A stretch of DNA of 64,000 bases. Origin: Xenoacremonium recifei. Taxonomy: Eukaryota; Ascomycota; Sordariomycetes; Hypocreales; Nectriaceae. A program made the translations under genes and the position numbers. The stretch spans positions 124,001-188,000 of the forward strand of contig WOFQ01000015.1 of the NCBI GenBank assembly GCA_012184525.1, written 5' to 3'. Of this stretch, positions 1-11,325 are shown piece by piece (position 1 is the first letter of the stretch; every line of letters begins with the position of its first letter). The notes below the pieces were generated by a model. The model had not been told where the DNA came from and did no database searches. It saw nothing but the letters and a program-made list of their open reading frames with translations.

Positions 1-462
1 AGACCTACAGCACGTATGTGACGACGATGAGTGATGTTGGGGAGAGTAATTCTACATGACGGACGCTGACGTGTAGCAGGACCAAGCCCAAGCTGACGGC
101 GTGGGAGCCCGTGGTGGCGCAGCGGGGATAGAGCACATCCTGGACCGGGAATGTGCATGTACATATAGGGAAGCTCAAAGACTAGATGCAATTGGAACGG
201 GAACATTGTTTGCGCGCAACAAGAAAACATGACTCGCCATGAGCGAATCTTTGGATTGACTGAAAACGACACAGATGAGATTCTCTCAAGAGTGCCGTGG
301 CTTGCGTCTCAAGCCTCATGCAATGAATGGCAACACATCTAGAAACCTGGATGCCCGTCTGGCCCCCAGTCTACGAGAAGATACCCCGGCAATGAAATAG
401 GACAAATGAGATCCTCCACCGTGTTTATATAATCACATCCGGATTCCTCCTCTTGCGCCCCT
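1..462. other. Gene-free left edge, transhydrogenase 3' flank
   Basis: No convincing coding region is seen. The right part should hold the 3' UTR of the leftward transhydrogenase gene, whose stop codon is at 463-465. Confidence 0.5.
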
Positions 463-3400
463 CTACGATTTCGACTCAATGGCAGACTTGATGGCTGTGC
501 AAGAGTTAGTAACGGACCGATTTGACTGACATGAGGGGGAAAAGTACTCACCTTCGCACGAAACTCTGGCATCACCAAACAGCATTCTTGCATTGGGCAT
601 GTAGAACATCGGGTTCGGCACATCGGCTGCACCATGTTAGCCTTTCAGGCCTTTCTTAAAAACACAGAGACTTACCGTAACCACTAGCCAAGCTTCGCTT
701 CATCACAACAACTTGCTTGGCCTTCCAGGCATGCAACACCGGCATACCCTCGATCGAGCTGCCCTTCTCCAATGCGATCGGGTTCACAGTGTCGTTCGCA
801 CCAATCACTACTGCGAGGTCGGTCTCGGGGAAGTCGTCATTGATCTCGTCCATTTCCAGGACGATGTCATACGGCACGCTAGCTTCGGCTAGCAGCACAT
901 TGCACTGACCAGGCATACGACCAGCAACTGGATGGATGGCGAACCTGACAGTGATGCCCTTGGAGCGCAGCGTCTGGACGATACTAGACAATGCGTATTG
1001 CGCCTTTGCCACTGCCATACCGTAACCGACCACGAGAATGACCGACTCGGAGTTCAACATCGCATCTGCGAGGTCATCCACTGTTATTTGTGTGACTTGG
1101 CCTTGCGGCTTGTACTCTTGGACAGCATTCGTAGTCCCTATGCCTCCGAACAGGACATTTGTGAGGGAGCGATTCATTGCCACACACATGATGTACGACA
1201 GAATGGAACCGGAAACGCCTATAAGAGCTCCTACCGTGGTAAGCAATGGATTGTCAAGCATGAAACCTTCTGCAACCAAAGCGAAGCCACTGTAGGCATT
1301 GAGGACAGTAATAACGACAGCTAGGGGTGTACGAGTTAGTGACATGTCGCATACAAATCGAGGATACAGGATGACTCACGCATATCAGCACCGCCAATGG
1401 CAGAGGTGGTGGTATAGCCTTTGATGAAACTCAATGCAGTGTTCGCTGCCAGAGCTCCAGCAGCAATCAGGGGGTTTCCAGGCGCCATCGTTATGAACGC
1501 TCCCATTGTAGCGGCGTTGGTCGCTAACAGTCCGGAGTTCACGACGTGGCGCCCCTTGAATAACTTGGGCTTCGAAGACATTCTGCCCGCAAGTTTCATA
1601 AAAGCAACAATGGAACCTGTAAATGTGATACCACCTATAAGAACACCAAGATACGCCGTGACCAAGTGCAGGGTGGACACATCGTTGATGTCAGCCATGA
1701 CACTGCCGATGCTTGTGAGAACAGCGGCGAGACCGACAACAGAGTGGAGCGCAGCAACGGTCTGGGGGAGATCGGTAGGGGTGATTCGCTTGCCGATGAG
1801 AAGACCAACAAGAGCACCCATGGTAGCCAGACCAGCGAACTGGGTGAGGACCTCAGGAGAGAAACCAACGGCGAGCAGACTGGCCAGGACACCTGTGCCA
1901 ACACCGAGAATGCCGAGCATGTTACCCATGCGAGCCGTTGCTTGTGACGCAAGACCAGATAGCGAGCCGATGCAAAGCACCGAACTGACAAGGTAACCGG
2001 CCTGGACGAGACCACCGGCACCAGTGGCCGCAGCAGCGACAAAGCCGCCTCCGCAGAGAACCGCGGGAACGGCATAGAGCCAGGGGTACTCAGGAGGATC
2101 GGTAGGTCCTAATGACAATTAATATTTCATGAACAATCACCAGATTGAGAAAGGACTTACGCTTGAACATGTCCAGCATGCGCTTCGTGATGACGAAACC
2201 TCCTCCAACGTTCACAAAGGCGAGAAGCACACTCAAAGCTCCAAAGACTTGTGGGATCGTGCCAGGGAGGTAACCACCACCAAGAATGAACAAACCTCCA
2301 ATACCAACCATGCCGGAAATAGCATTGGTAACGCTCATGAGGGGGGAGTGCAGAGCGGGTTGGACGCCCCAGACTACACGATAACCAATCAAACTAGCAA
2401 GAGCAAACGTAAAGGCGTTGGTCATGAGCAACGGGCTGGTGAACTTTCCGAGAGCCAAAGCACTGCCGATGCCCGCAGTGACGCCAGCCACCTCACGGGT
2501 CTTCTTCTGCCAAGGAGTGAGGGCAACAGTTTCGACAACGGCCTCGGGCACAGCAGGCTTGGCCGGAGCTGGTGGAGGAGCGGGACGAGGTGCAGGGGGG
2601 ATGATCTCACCCGCCTTGGTGACGATGGCACCGCGGACAACCTCATCCTCAAAGTCAATGCCGAACTCCTTGTCCTTTGGTGCCATAGAGAGCAGGAACT
2701 TGGTGATGTTGTTCGAGTAGAGCGTGGACGACTGAGTGGGCAGTCTAGAAGGCAAATCGGTGTATCCAATGATCTTGACGTCGTTGTGCGTGACCAGCTG
2801 GTTCTTCTTGGTGGCCTCGCAGTTTCCGCCAGCCTCGGCTGCCAGATCAACGATGACACTTCCAGGCTTCATCACCTCGAGCAAGTCCATCTTGAGAAGC
2901 TTGGGTGCCGGCTTGCCGGGAATCAGTGCAGTGGTAATGATGATGTCGACTTCCTTAGCTTGATCTTTGAACAGCTTCATCTCAGCGGCGATGAATTCCT
3001 TGCTCATTTCCTTGGCATAACCTCCAGCACCAGAACCGTCTTCCTGGATGTCGACTTCAATGAATTCGGCGCCCAAAGACTGAACCTGCTCTCGGGCAGC
3101 CGGTCGAGTATCAAAACCGCGGACGATGGCCCCAAGGCGTCTGGCTGTGGCGATTGCACTCAGACCAGCGACACCAGCACCAATAACCAAAACCTTGCAG
3201 GGAGGGATCTTGCCAGCAGCGGTAACCTGACCGGTCAGGAACCGTCCAAAGACATTGGACGCCTCCAGGACGGCCTTGTAACCGGCGATGTTGGCCATAC
3301 TGCTGAGAGCATCGAAAACCTGGGCACGGGAAATACGGGGAATCATGTCCATAGCGAAACTAGTAGCCTTTCTGGCAGCAATCTTGGCGACAAGGTCCTT

Positions 3401-4059
3401 GTTCTGGGCGGGCTGGAGGAAAGAGATGATGGTCTGCTTCTCCTTGATTTGGTCCACCTCGCGGGCTTCAGGACCGCGGACCTTGAGGACGATGTCGGCA
3501 GTCGACCAAACATCCTTGGCAGAATCGACGAGAGTTGCACCAGCGGCTTCATACGCAGCGTCGGGGAAGTCGGCAGCAGCTCCAGCGCCGCGCTCCACGA
3601 CAACCTTTTTGTAGCCCTTCTTGAGCAGAATTGCCACATTGGCAGGCGTCACGGCAACACGTCGCTCACCAGGGAAGATCTCCTTGGGCACGCCAACAGT
3701 CAACTCGCCGTAGGGCGTCGGCGGCGGCACAACCGCAGTCGAGTAAGTTCTCGGAGCTGCAGCGGGAGGCGGCGGAGGCATAGCCATGACCGAAGCATGG
3801 CGGACCAGTGACAAGACCTTGGTTGCAGCTGGCACAAGAGCGCGGCGGCAGCTCGCGGAGCTCAAAGAGCTGTGCCATTGCTGGCGACGGCTGCAGCTGG
3901 TGCTCAGGAGAGGCTTCGCGTCTGGTAAGAAGCTCAAGTTAGAGGAGACGGAGAGCTTCAATAAGTGCAGAGATGGAGCTCACCTCGGAAGCATTGGAGT
4001 GCAATGCGAGGGGGAGCGCACAGCTCAGCAGCCAGCGGGCGGAAGACGTTAGGAGTCAT
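463..4059 (-). CDS. NNT: NAD(P) transhydrogenase, mitochondrial
   Basis: Proton-pumping transhydrogenase of the mitochondrial inner membrane. It passes hydride from NADH to NADP+ using the proton gradient. Predicted exons, in transcript order: 4059-3984, 3921-2161, 2108-1380, 1320-676, 626-552, 494-463, giving 1105 residues. The order is basic presequence (MTPNVFRPLAAELCAPPR), alanine-dehydrogenase-like NAD domain (VGVPKEIFPGERRVAVTP, VIGAGVAGLSAIATARRLGA), a Pro/Ala linker, the membrane domain, and the C-terminal NADP domain (VVGYGMAVAKAQ, HPVAGRMPGQCNVLLAEA, GANDTVNP). This is the fused single-chain form. All five introns (49-62 nt) have GT..AG ends, and the junctions restore conserved blocks such as MLDMFKRPTDPPEYP. 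The start at 4059 is inferred: an intron with a CTAAC branch joins a 25-residue first exon in frame. Without it the open frame has no ATG before the MAMPPP segment. Confidence 0.93.
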
Positions 4060-5745
4060 GGCGCCGGACCCTCATCGGAGGGGCAAGACAAGCCGAGAAT
4101 GAAGCTATCGTGAAGCTCCGGGGTAGAAACGAAGAGCTTCCACAGCTCTGCCACCGAAGTACCTCTACTCACAATCGTGATTCTAGCTTGTGTTTCCTCC
4201 GCTGCTGCTTCTTCCGCTCTCCTGTTGGAACTCACAAAACGGCGTCTCCAGTGGCATGTAAAAGATGCGCCCCGCGTCTATACCCGCGAAACCGAACAAT
4301 GAGCCACGTGTGATCGAGGACAAGTAAACAAAGAAAGGCCGCGACGACAAAGAGAAAAGAGGAAAAGCAGGATCTGACGGGAACCAGGTCGAGGAGGGGT
4401 TGGGCCTGGTCGGGTCTTTGTCATGCGCCTGTTGCCGGTGCAGGTGGCCCCCTCCCTCTCTCCTTCCTTCCCTCCCCCGGCCCCCGATCGTCACTGAGTC
4501 ACCGACACCGGCATAGCGCGGCTTCCTCGCTCAGCGCTGGCGCAGGGCTCGAGCTTCCCTGTAGCGTTTTTCCCTCGGCGTTCGAGCAATTAGCCGGTGA
4601 GCCGGTGAGCCCTGAACGGTGGGGGGGATTGGGCGCTAGGCGGCGGAATCTGGGGGAGGGGCAGCAGCCCGTGCGGAGAAGAGCTCGGGCGGGCTTTCAG
4701 GGGGCGATGACCTAGGCCGCGGGGACCTGGGAGGGGCGGGCGCGGGGGATTAGCAGCTCTAGCAGGTCTATGACGGGAGGGACGGGATGGGCGGAAATTG
4801 ATAGCGTTGTGTCCATCGCGTGAACTCCATCCCGTCTCCCTGCAAGTCCATCGATCCCGGGATTGCCAGCAGACACCTCGTCCTGCGGATGTGGCTGACG
4901 TGCAGCCGCTCGCTGCCTGAGGGTGCGCTGCGGCCGACACGAGGTTGGTGGATCGATATCACGCCCCGATGGCACATCTGCAGCCGATTTGGGATGCGAA
5001 TCATGAGGCCGCAGCATCGCCGTGGGGAGTGGTCTGTCTGAAACACCGCCTGCAACACCCACCGTGCTCGGGAGAAGACGGCTGCCCCTGCTGGGTCCGC
5101 GTTGCGTCTCTCAGCCCACGGTGGTGATATCTTCCAGGCGGCTGTCCCTGCTGGAGGGTCTCATCGGTCCACCCATCGACTGAGTGGCCGGACGATGCTG
5201 GGCCCCCTGCGGCCGCTGGAGCCCTGCGCTTCCGCTGCTTGTTATCGCCGCCTCGTCTCATCCTGTCACAGCGTCCTCTCCCCGGTGGCAGCATGGCCCC
5301 AGAGCGGCTCCCGTACGGGGTCGGACGGTTTTGTGCCAGATAAACGGGCTTGGGGTTAGCCGATCTGTATGTGGGTTGGGGGACCGTGGTCAGTCGTGTC
5401 AGATCACTGAGCAGTCATCGGGCTTCGTCCTGGTTGGCGATGGGACGGACCGGTGAGCGTGAATGACACGGTTGGAGCAAGAGATGCGTTATTATAGAGG
5501 CGTACAAATGAGTGCATGCGGCGCGGATGCGTGTACATACGCTGCTCTTCCCCCGTCATCACCAGTATCCCATCACCACCATCGTCTTGTTACCAACATA
5601 ATTAAACCCGAGGTTATTGCTCCTCAGCTCAGACTCTCTCGATACTCATCAACTCTCTCCATCTACCTGCCATATCAGCGCATATCCGAAATCAGATAGC
5701 CGAGAATCAGGCAACTCTGCAACCCCCTTTCAATCAATCAATCAG
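4060..5745. other. GC-rich intergenic region (transhydrogenase promoter side)
   Basis: This holds the upstream flank of the transhydrogenase and the downstream flank of the next leftward gene. It is GC-rich with pyrimidine tracts near 4435-4485. Short open frames occur on both strands but overlap each other and show no recognisable domain. I see no gene here. Confidence 0.5.
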
Positions 5746-6524
5746 TCAAGACCACCATAGCCGACGACCATGACTGCTGGAATCGCGTTTGCCGCCGTGG
5801 CTGCTGTCCAGTCCTCCGCTGTCACCACCGCCGCTACCGCCGCGGCCAACACTACTACCTCCTCCATCACCTCCGCCGCCGCCGGCACACTGGCCAACCG
5901 AGCATGGCGTCTGGCATCGACCTCGAAAGTCTGGTCCAACATTCAGACATACATCGCACCCGCAAAGTAGCTCGAGGTGGTTGCCGACGGCCTGGTTGAC
6001 CCCGTCACAGAGGCAGATGAACAGCGCCGACGTCACGTTGGTGGCCGGCGTTCCTCCGGAGCAGGTGGCCTTGGGCGTGCTGCAGTACGCCGACGAGAGC
6101 TGCTGCTCGGACCACGGTTTTCCTTTATTCCACTGCATTAGACTAGAGGTCCAGGGGAACACAAGCGGGAAGGAGATGTCATGTCAGCAGACTCACCCAT
6201 GTCCATGAGGACCTGTGCACAATACGTGTATCCGCACTGGCAGATGGGCCCGTCGATTGGCGCGGGAGTCCCCGTCGCCTGCGGAGGGGCCGGCGGGGAT
6301 TGACTCGGAGACGTCGCCGGAGGTGGGGGCGGAGCCGGAGACGGAGATGGCGGCGGGTGGGCCGGGCCCGGGCCTGGCGGAGTAGGCAGAGGCGGCGGTG
6401 TGCCGGTCGGCGACACGGGAGGAGCGTTAGGAGCTGCTGCAGATGTGGGGAGGACGGGAGGGCTCTGTTGCGGCTTTGCCATGGCCACGATGGCCAGGCT
6501 CAACATCGTATAGAAAATCTTCAT
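5746..6524 (-). CDS. Secreted proline-rich, cysteine-rich protein
   Basis: Function unknown. Two exons, 6524-6197 and 6122-5746, give 234 residues. An N-terminal signal peptide (MKIFYTMLSLAIVAMA) is followed by about 75 residues of Pro/Ala/Ser-rich sequence. A compact cysteine domain comes next, with CQCGYTYC, SSAYCSTPKATC, ALFICLCDG, LELLCGCDVCLN and GRCQTPC. The protein ends in a Gly/Ser-rich tail. The cysteine block resembles a conserved hypothetical secreted family of moulds that I recall but cannot name. The donor is GTGAGT. The acceptor was chosen as AAG at 6123 because the TAG and CAG acceptors upstream of it break the frame. It lies head to head with the haem gene at 7605. The extreme C-terminus may be mis-called if another intron exists. 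Confidence 0.68.
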
Positions 6525-7604
6525 AGTAATAATAAACGTGTTGCTTCCACTTGAAAGAATGAATAAGTGCTAGGAGAAACGATTGACTTGAGACAGCATC
6601 AATCTGAGACTTTCCAAGGACGTTATATATCTAGGAATTATAGGAATAGCAATTCTCTCTGTGGCCTTGACAGAGATGCGGATTGTTTCTCAATGACAAT
6701 AGGTCACTCATGATCGACTGAGATAGGCAAACACTCCAATGTCTCACGGCTTCATCACCCTCCATATTGAGAGGCTAGAAAAAGAAAAGATAGACTTCCA
6801 GTGAGGTTGAACTAAGGTTCATGATATTATCGTGGGACCTCGGCAAGTTCCACGATGTGGCGGAGGTGCAGCAGATGGGCCGGGACGGCATAAAAGATTC
6901 CGACCCAGTGCCTCCTACAACCAGCGAGATCGGACACAGAGAGCTGGAAAGAGCATGTGCCACTCGGCAAATGCATTGAAGCACCTTTTCTGAGTTTGCA
7001 AAGAGGGGTTAATGGCCCGATGTGCTAAGGGGTTTGTGTGCCTGACATGCTGGTGCCTCTCGGCGCAACGATCCACTTAGATCACGAAGGGGATCGAGTA
7101 TTCGGAAACCGGAGCTTAGCACGGCAAGATTGAGTTGCATCGGAGGACCAGATCTTGCTTGCTGGCTAGCCGACCAGATGGTTGGGCCGATTGGATGTGC
7201 ATGGTTCCTTGACGATGGAGGAGTCCTGCGTAGGGTGTGTCGCGCATGTGAATGCCGGGTGGTGGTGCATGCAGCGGGAGAATTGCCGAATGGCAGATAA
7301 AAATCAGGGAAGCACAGTCCGTAGCCGAGTCTTGATTGTCGTTGTAGATGGAAATTTCGTCCTTCTTCAAGCGCTGATGTGACTGTCGAGATGTTGTTCA
7401 TGGGAAGTCGAAATTGAGTCTGAGAGCTTAAGCAGAAGTTGATGTTCGGACAGTGTCCAGTTCAAGAACACTGTGCCATTGAGACTGTGACCCCAGACCC
7501 CACCTCGTCCGCTGCCCCTCCATGAGAACAATTTCCATCTCCAACCTCATCCGAATTGCCTCCGAACCTGCTTTTAGGCATTCTACCCACAACATACCGT
7601 CAAA
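6525..7604. other. Divergent promoter region
   Basis: 1.08 kb between the divergent secreted-protein gene and hydroxymethylbilane synthase. Open frames on the minus strand (about 7009-7754) lack domains and overlap one another. I see no gene. Confidence 0.5.
6623..6629 (-). promoter_or_regulatory. Possible TATA element of the secreted-protein gene
   Basis: TATATAA on the minus strand, about 100 nt upstream of the ATG at 6524. Position and sequence fit a TATA box; there is no experimental support. Confidence 0.35.
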
Positions 7605-8630
7605 ATGTCCGAAACTGAAGCTCCGGGCTCTGATGCCGTCCCCCGACCTGTCATCAACGTCGGCACCCGCGAGTCGCCTCTCGCTCTGGCCCAGACAAAC
7701 ATCGTCGTGGCCGCCCTCGAGGCACAATTCCCCGACACTCGCTTCCTCGTGCACGGCATGACGACCACCGGCGACCGCGACCAGAACACGGCGCTTTACA
7801 ACTTCGGCGGCAAGGGCCTGTGGACCTCACAACTCGAGGAGCGCCTCGTCAATCGCGAGCTCGACATGGTGGTGCACTCCCTGAAGGACATGCCGACAAC
7901 GCTTCCCGAGGGTTGTGTGCTCGGCTGCGTGACCAACCGCGAAGATCCCCGCGACACACTGGTGATCAAGAAGGCCCTCGTTGAGAAGCATGGATGGAAG
8001 AAGCTCCAGGACTTGCCCGAGGGGAGCATCATTGGCACCAGCAGCGTACGCCGTATTGCGCAGCTCGTCCGGAAGTATCCACACTTGAAGTTCAAGGACC
8101 ACCGCGGCAACATCCAGACCCGATTGAGGAAGCTTGAGGAAGACCCAGACCTGACTGCTATCATCCTCGCTGCGGCTGGTCTGCAGCGCATGGATCTGGA
8201 CTCCCACATCACGCAGTACCTTGAATCGGACGACGGCGGCATCATGTACGCCGTGGGCCAGGGTGCACTAGGCGTCGAGTGTCGCGCCGATGACGACGCC
8301 GTGCTCTCCATGCTGAAGCGCATCGAGGACGAGCGCACCAGCCTGGCCTGTATGGCCGAGCGCAGCCTCATGCGCGCCCTCGAGGGTGGCTGCAGCGTGC
8401 CCATCGGCGTCGAGACGCACTGGGTGGACGACAAACTGCGCATGCGTGCCACCGTCGTGGGACTCAAGGGCACCGAGGGCGTCGACACGGAGATCAGCGA
8501 GACCATCGAATCACTCGAGGCCGCCGACGAGTTTGGCCGACGGGTGGCAGACGCGCTAGTCAAGGATGGGGCGGGCAAGATCTTGGACGAAATCACCGCT
8601 TCGAGACAGGTGCCGGACACGGTGAAATGA
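7605..8630 (+). CDS. HEM3: Hydroxymethylbilane synthase (porphobilinogen deaminase)
   Basis: Third enzyme of haem synthesis, expected in the cytosol. It joins four porphobilinogen units into linear hydroxymethylbilane. This is a single uninterrupted exon of 341 residues, a normal length. Visible landmarks: substrate-binding start (VGTRESPLALAQT, residues 19-31), catalytic aspartate in HSLKDMPTTLPEG (Asp95), arginine segment GTSSVRRIAQL (144-154), DHRGNIQTRL (165-174), GQGALGVECR (218-227), and the dipyrromethane cofactor cysteine in EGGCSVPIGV (Cys263). The ATG at 7605 lies in CAAAATGTC, and a pyrimidine-rich leader precedes it. It converges on the H-protein gene, with 360 nt between the two stops. 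Confidence 0.96.
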   Translation: MSETEAPGSDAVPRPVINVGTRESPLALAQTNIVVAALEAQFPDTRFLVHGMTTTGDRDQNTALYNFGGKGLWTSQLEERLVNRELDMVVHSLKDMPTTLPEGCVLGCVTNREDPRDTLVIKKALVEKHGWKKLQDLPEGSIIGTSSVRRIAQLVRKYPHLKFKDHRGNIQTRLRKLEEDPDLTAIILAAAGLQRMDLDSHITQYLESDDGGIMYAVGQGALGVECRADDDAVLSMLKRIEDERTSLACMAERSLMRALEGGCSVPIGVETHWVDDKLRMRATVVGLKGTEGVDTEISETIESLEAADEFGRRVADALVKDGAGKILDEITASRQVPDTVK

Positions 8631-8990
8631 GATGTAACGACACGCATCATGTACAAAAGTTGCAGATTGGACAGGGGAGGCAGATGAGCTATTTTTGTTT
8701 TCTTTAACGGGCATTTATGAGCGAGTTAGATATGCCGCTGATGAACCGGCACTGATGATGAACGGGATACCAAAAAAAAAAAGAAGCCTTCCCCCCTTTC
8801 AAAAAATACCGTCCGGGATGTGCATCACGATATGGTGCACTTGATGTTTTATGTCGTCTTCTCTTTCTGCCGAGTTCCAGGTTGAACTGTGTGTCCCTTT
8901 CCATCTGATTCTCTGCTCGGTATATACCTCGATGCCTCTCCCATGGCGTTCAAGTATCCTATTATTCCTGTCTCCTTCTAAAGCTCCCGT
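8631..8990. other. Convergent 3' flank
   Basis: The shared terminator region of HEM3 (+) and the glycine cleavage H gene (-). It contains an A10 run at 8772-8781. No gene is seen. Confidence 0.5.
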
Positions 8991-9582
8991 CTAGTGATCG
9001 CTGCCGGCAAAGGCGTGGTAAGCCTCAGCATCCATCAGACCCTCAATCTGTGCAGCGGCGTCGGCGTCGACCTCAACCTTGGCGATCCAGCCGCCGCCGT
9101 TGCTGTCGTCCTCGGGCAGCTTGTTGATGGTGGCGGGCTTCTCCTCGAGCAGGTCGTTGACAGCGGTGACCTTGAGCTTGATGGGGGCGTTGATGTCGCT
9201 CGCGCTCTTGACGGACTCGACGGCACCCATGGCGTCGCCCTGCTCGATCCAGTCACCGCTGGTCTCGGGGAGCTCGACGTACACGACGTCGCCCAGCTGC
9301 TCGGCGGCGTAGGTCGAGATGCCCACGACACCCGTCTTGCCGTCGGCGGAGAGGTCGATCCACTCGTGGTCCTTGGTGTATCGCTTGACGAGGCCTTGAG
9401 ACAAAAGCAGGTCAGTCAGCCCGGCCCGGCATCGGAGTCGTCCGAGAAGTGGTTCCAGATAACATACTCATCTTGGTGGTCGAGAAAGTCCGGAACGAGG
9501 ACCGGACGATGGGAGCGGCGCGGGGAGCCAGCGCCCGGGTCAGGGGCGTGGCAGCGCGGAAGGATCGAGCAATTGAGGCCAT
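8991..9582 (-). CDS. GCV3: Glycine cleavage system H protein, mitochondrial
   Basis: Lipoyl carrier of the mitochondrial glycine decarboxylase complex. It shuttles the aminomethyl group from P to T protein. Exons 9582-9468 and 9394-8991 with a 73-nt intron (donor GTATGT, acceptor AAG) give 172 residues. Residues 1-36 form an Arg/Ala/Ser presequence (MASIARSFRAATPLTRALAP). The mature part opens with RYTKDHEW and carries the lipoylation site in AVESVKSASDINAP (Lys101), followed by the usual EKPATINKLPEDDSNGGGWI and a short C-terminal helix. The ATG at 9582 is preferred because it begins the presequence. An in-frame non-ATG extension lies upstream and is not needed. A poly(A) tract lies just upstream, near 9626-9640. 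Confidence 0.93.
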
Positions 9583-11325
9583 TGCGACGGTCACGGGAGG
9601 CTGTCGAGAGGTCGAGAGGAGAGAGACAGAAAAAAAAAAGAGTTGGTTGAAGGTTGAGGTTGACCTCGGGAGAGTGCCGAAGCGCAAAAGATAATCGAAT
9701 CACAGGCTCCCAATGAGCCGTGGAGTGGAATCAGAGCATGGGTTTTTGGAGAAAGAGGTGCTTAGTCAGGGGAAGTGGCCAATCAGGGGGCGGCAGAAAA
9801 GGACTGTGAACTCCGTTCCGGAGAGGGCCAATGAAGAGCGCCATGAGTTGGTGGTTTTCGCTGGAACATGAACAGATAAGATAGGAGGCGTGGAATAGAT
9901 CGCATTGGAATTCCGGTTCTTCTTTAAGAGGGTCAAATGTCTTGGAAGCAAGGCCCGGTGCGGAGTGATGAGCCCATGGGAAGTCTGATGAAGCCGTGCG
10001 TCATTGAATTCCGGCGGTGTCAGAGAAGACGGAGGGAGCATTCACGCACGGGATGGGACGAAGGATGCAGGCAGGGATGATATACAGAATCTGCATCTGC
10101 CAGGTATGTGTTCCGTATGAAAGCGAGTGAAAGACACGAGCTGACGCTGGGATTGGCCGGGCGGAGGCAGGGCACATCTGAGTTTCGATTTATGGAGATG
10201 CTGCCCAACGGCCGATGTTAGTTGTAAGCTGAAAGCAGCCGCTGGCGAATCAGAGCGGGCGTTGCACCATCTGCAGTGTTGATGTTTACTTGCATGCGCC
10301 GCCAGCGCAGTGCCAGCAGAGAAGCATTGTGGGCGAGCGAAGCAGCGCCTCGAAGGATAACTAACAAAGGCGAGTATCTGTGTCTTTGGAGATCCAGCAT
10401 GAGCTCGCATTACAGTCCAATCTCATGAATCTGGTCCCAGCAGCGCGGCACATGAGGAGCAGCTGCTAAAAAGGTACCAGAAGCTAGGCAGCTAGCACCA
10501 GCAGCTAGTCGCGTCACGTCACGGTCACACTTTGGCCCTCACTTGTACTCTACCAAACGCCCACCAACCACGACGCGTCGACACGGCCGAGTCCAGCTGA
10601 AGGTGAAATCCACAATGAGGGTCTCTCCATGATCGACCGCCTGCCGTAGTTTTCAGTGAGATTTGGGCCCTGCTGCGAGGCGAGAGGCAACCCCGCTATC
10701 TTATCGTCGCCGCGGTGCCTTGGAAATTCCGTCCCGCGGGCTGTCCTCTCCGCTCAACGTCAGCGAACAAACCGACTGAATCAACTGGTCTGGTCTAAAC
10801 TAATCGACCCCCCCTGGTCAACCTTCAACCGCCCGCCGCCCCTCCTCCGGACTCTCCCTCCCTCCTCGTGTCTCGCTGTGCCGGCTCCTGTTCACGATTC
10901 CCTTCTCGACGTCCTCTTCTCGATCTTCGCCTCCAATTCCGCTCTCGGGGCGTGGCGCTTCTCGTCTCTGTCGCGTTCTCAGCCTGCCGCCTGCCGCCGC
11001 TTGCCGCCAGCGAATCGTTCATCGGCCTGGCCTCTCGTAACGCGGCCGTCTCGTTTGCTGCCGCTGCCGCTGCCGCTGTCGCTGCTGCTGGCCGCCTTGA
11101 TGCCTTCGACAAGCTGATGCTCCGCTTCTCGCTTCTCTCGGCCGCTTCCTCACGCATCGACGCCGCTCCATCGACGACCATAACGCTCTCTTGACGGCAC
11201 GGTCTCTGCCTCCCACTCGTTCAGCTTCGCTTCTTTACAGTCCTTCAGAACCCGTCAAACTGGACGACCCCACGATCCCCGCGGCTCTCCCGGCCTATCC
11301 TCCCGACACCGCCGCTGTCGACACC
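9583..11325. other. Long divergent promoter region
   Basis: 1.74 kb between the H-protein gene (-) and the Tem1/Spg1 GTPase (+). The right half (10,650-11,325) is rich in C and T, consistent with a long 5' leader. Open frames on both strands in 10,656-11,216 mirror each other and look like GC-driven artefacts. Confidence 0.5.

Noticed and set aside
2129..3811. 560-codon open frame antisense to the transhydrogenase
   Set aside because: It mirrors a GC-biased conserved coding strand; composition is Ser/Gly/Asp-rich without domains.
4590..5294. Cluster of overlapping minus-strand frames
   Set aside because: Three frames compete, none has a domain, and splicing does not join them convincingly.
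5770..5970. 66-codon Ala/Thr-rich plus-strand frame resembling a signal peptide
   Set aside because: It is antisense to the Gly/Ser tail and last cysteines of the minus-strand secreted protein, which has the stronger evidence.
7796..8656. 286-codon antisense frame over HEM3
   Set aside because: HEM3 is unambiguous on the other strand; the antisense frame has no domain.
10656..11216. Overlapping frames on both strands
   Set aside because: Reciprocal Ala/Arg/Ser-rich translations typical of GC-rich leader DNA.
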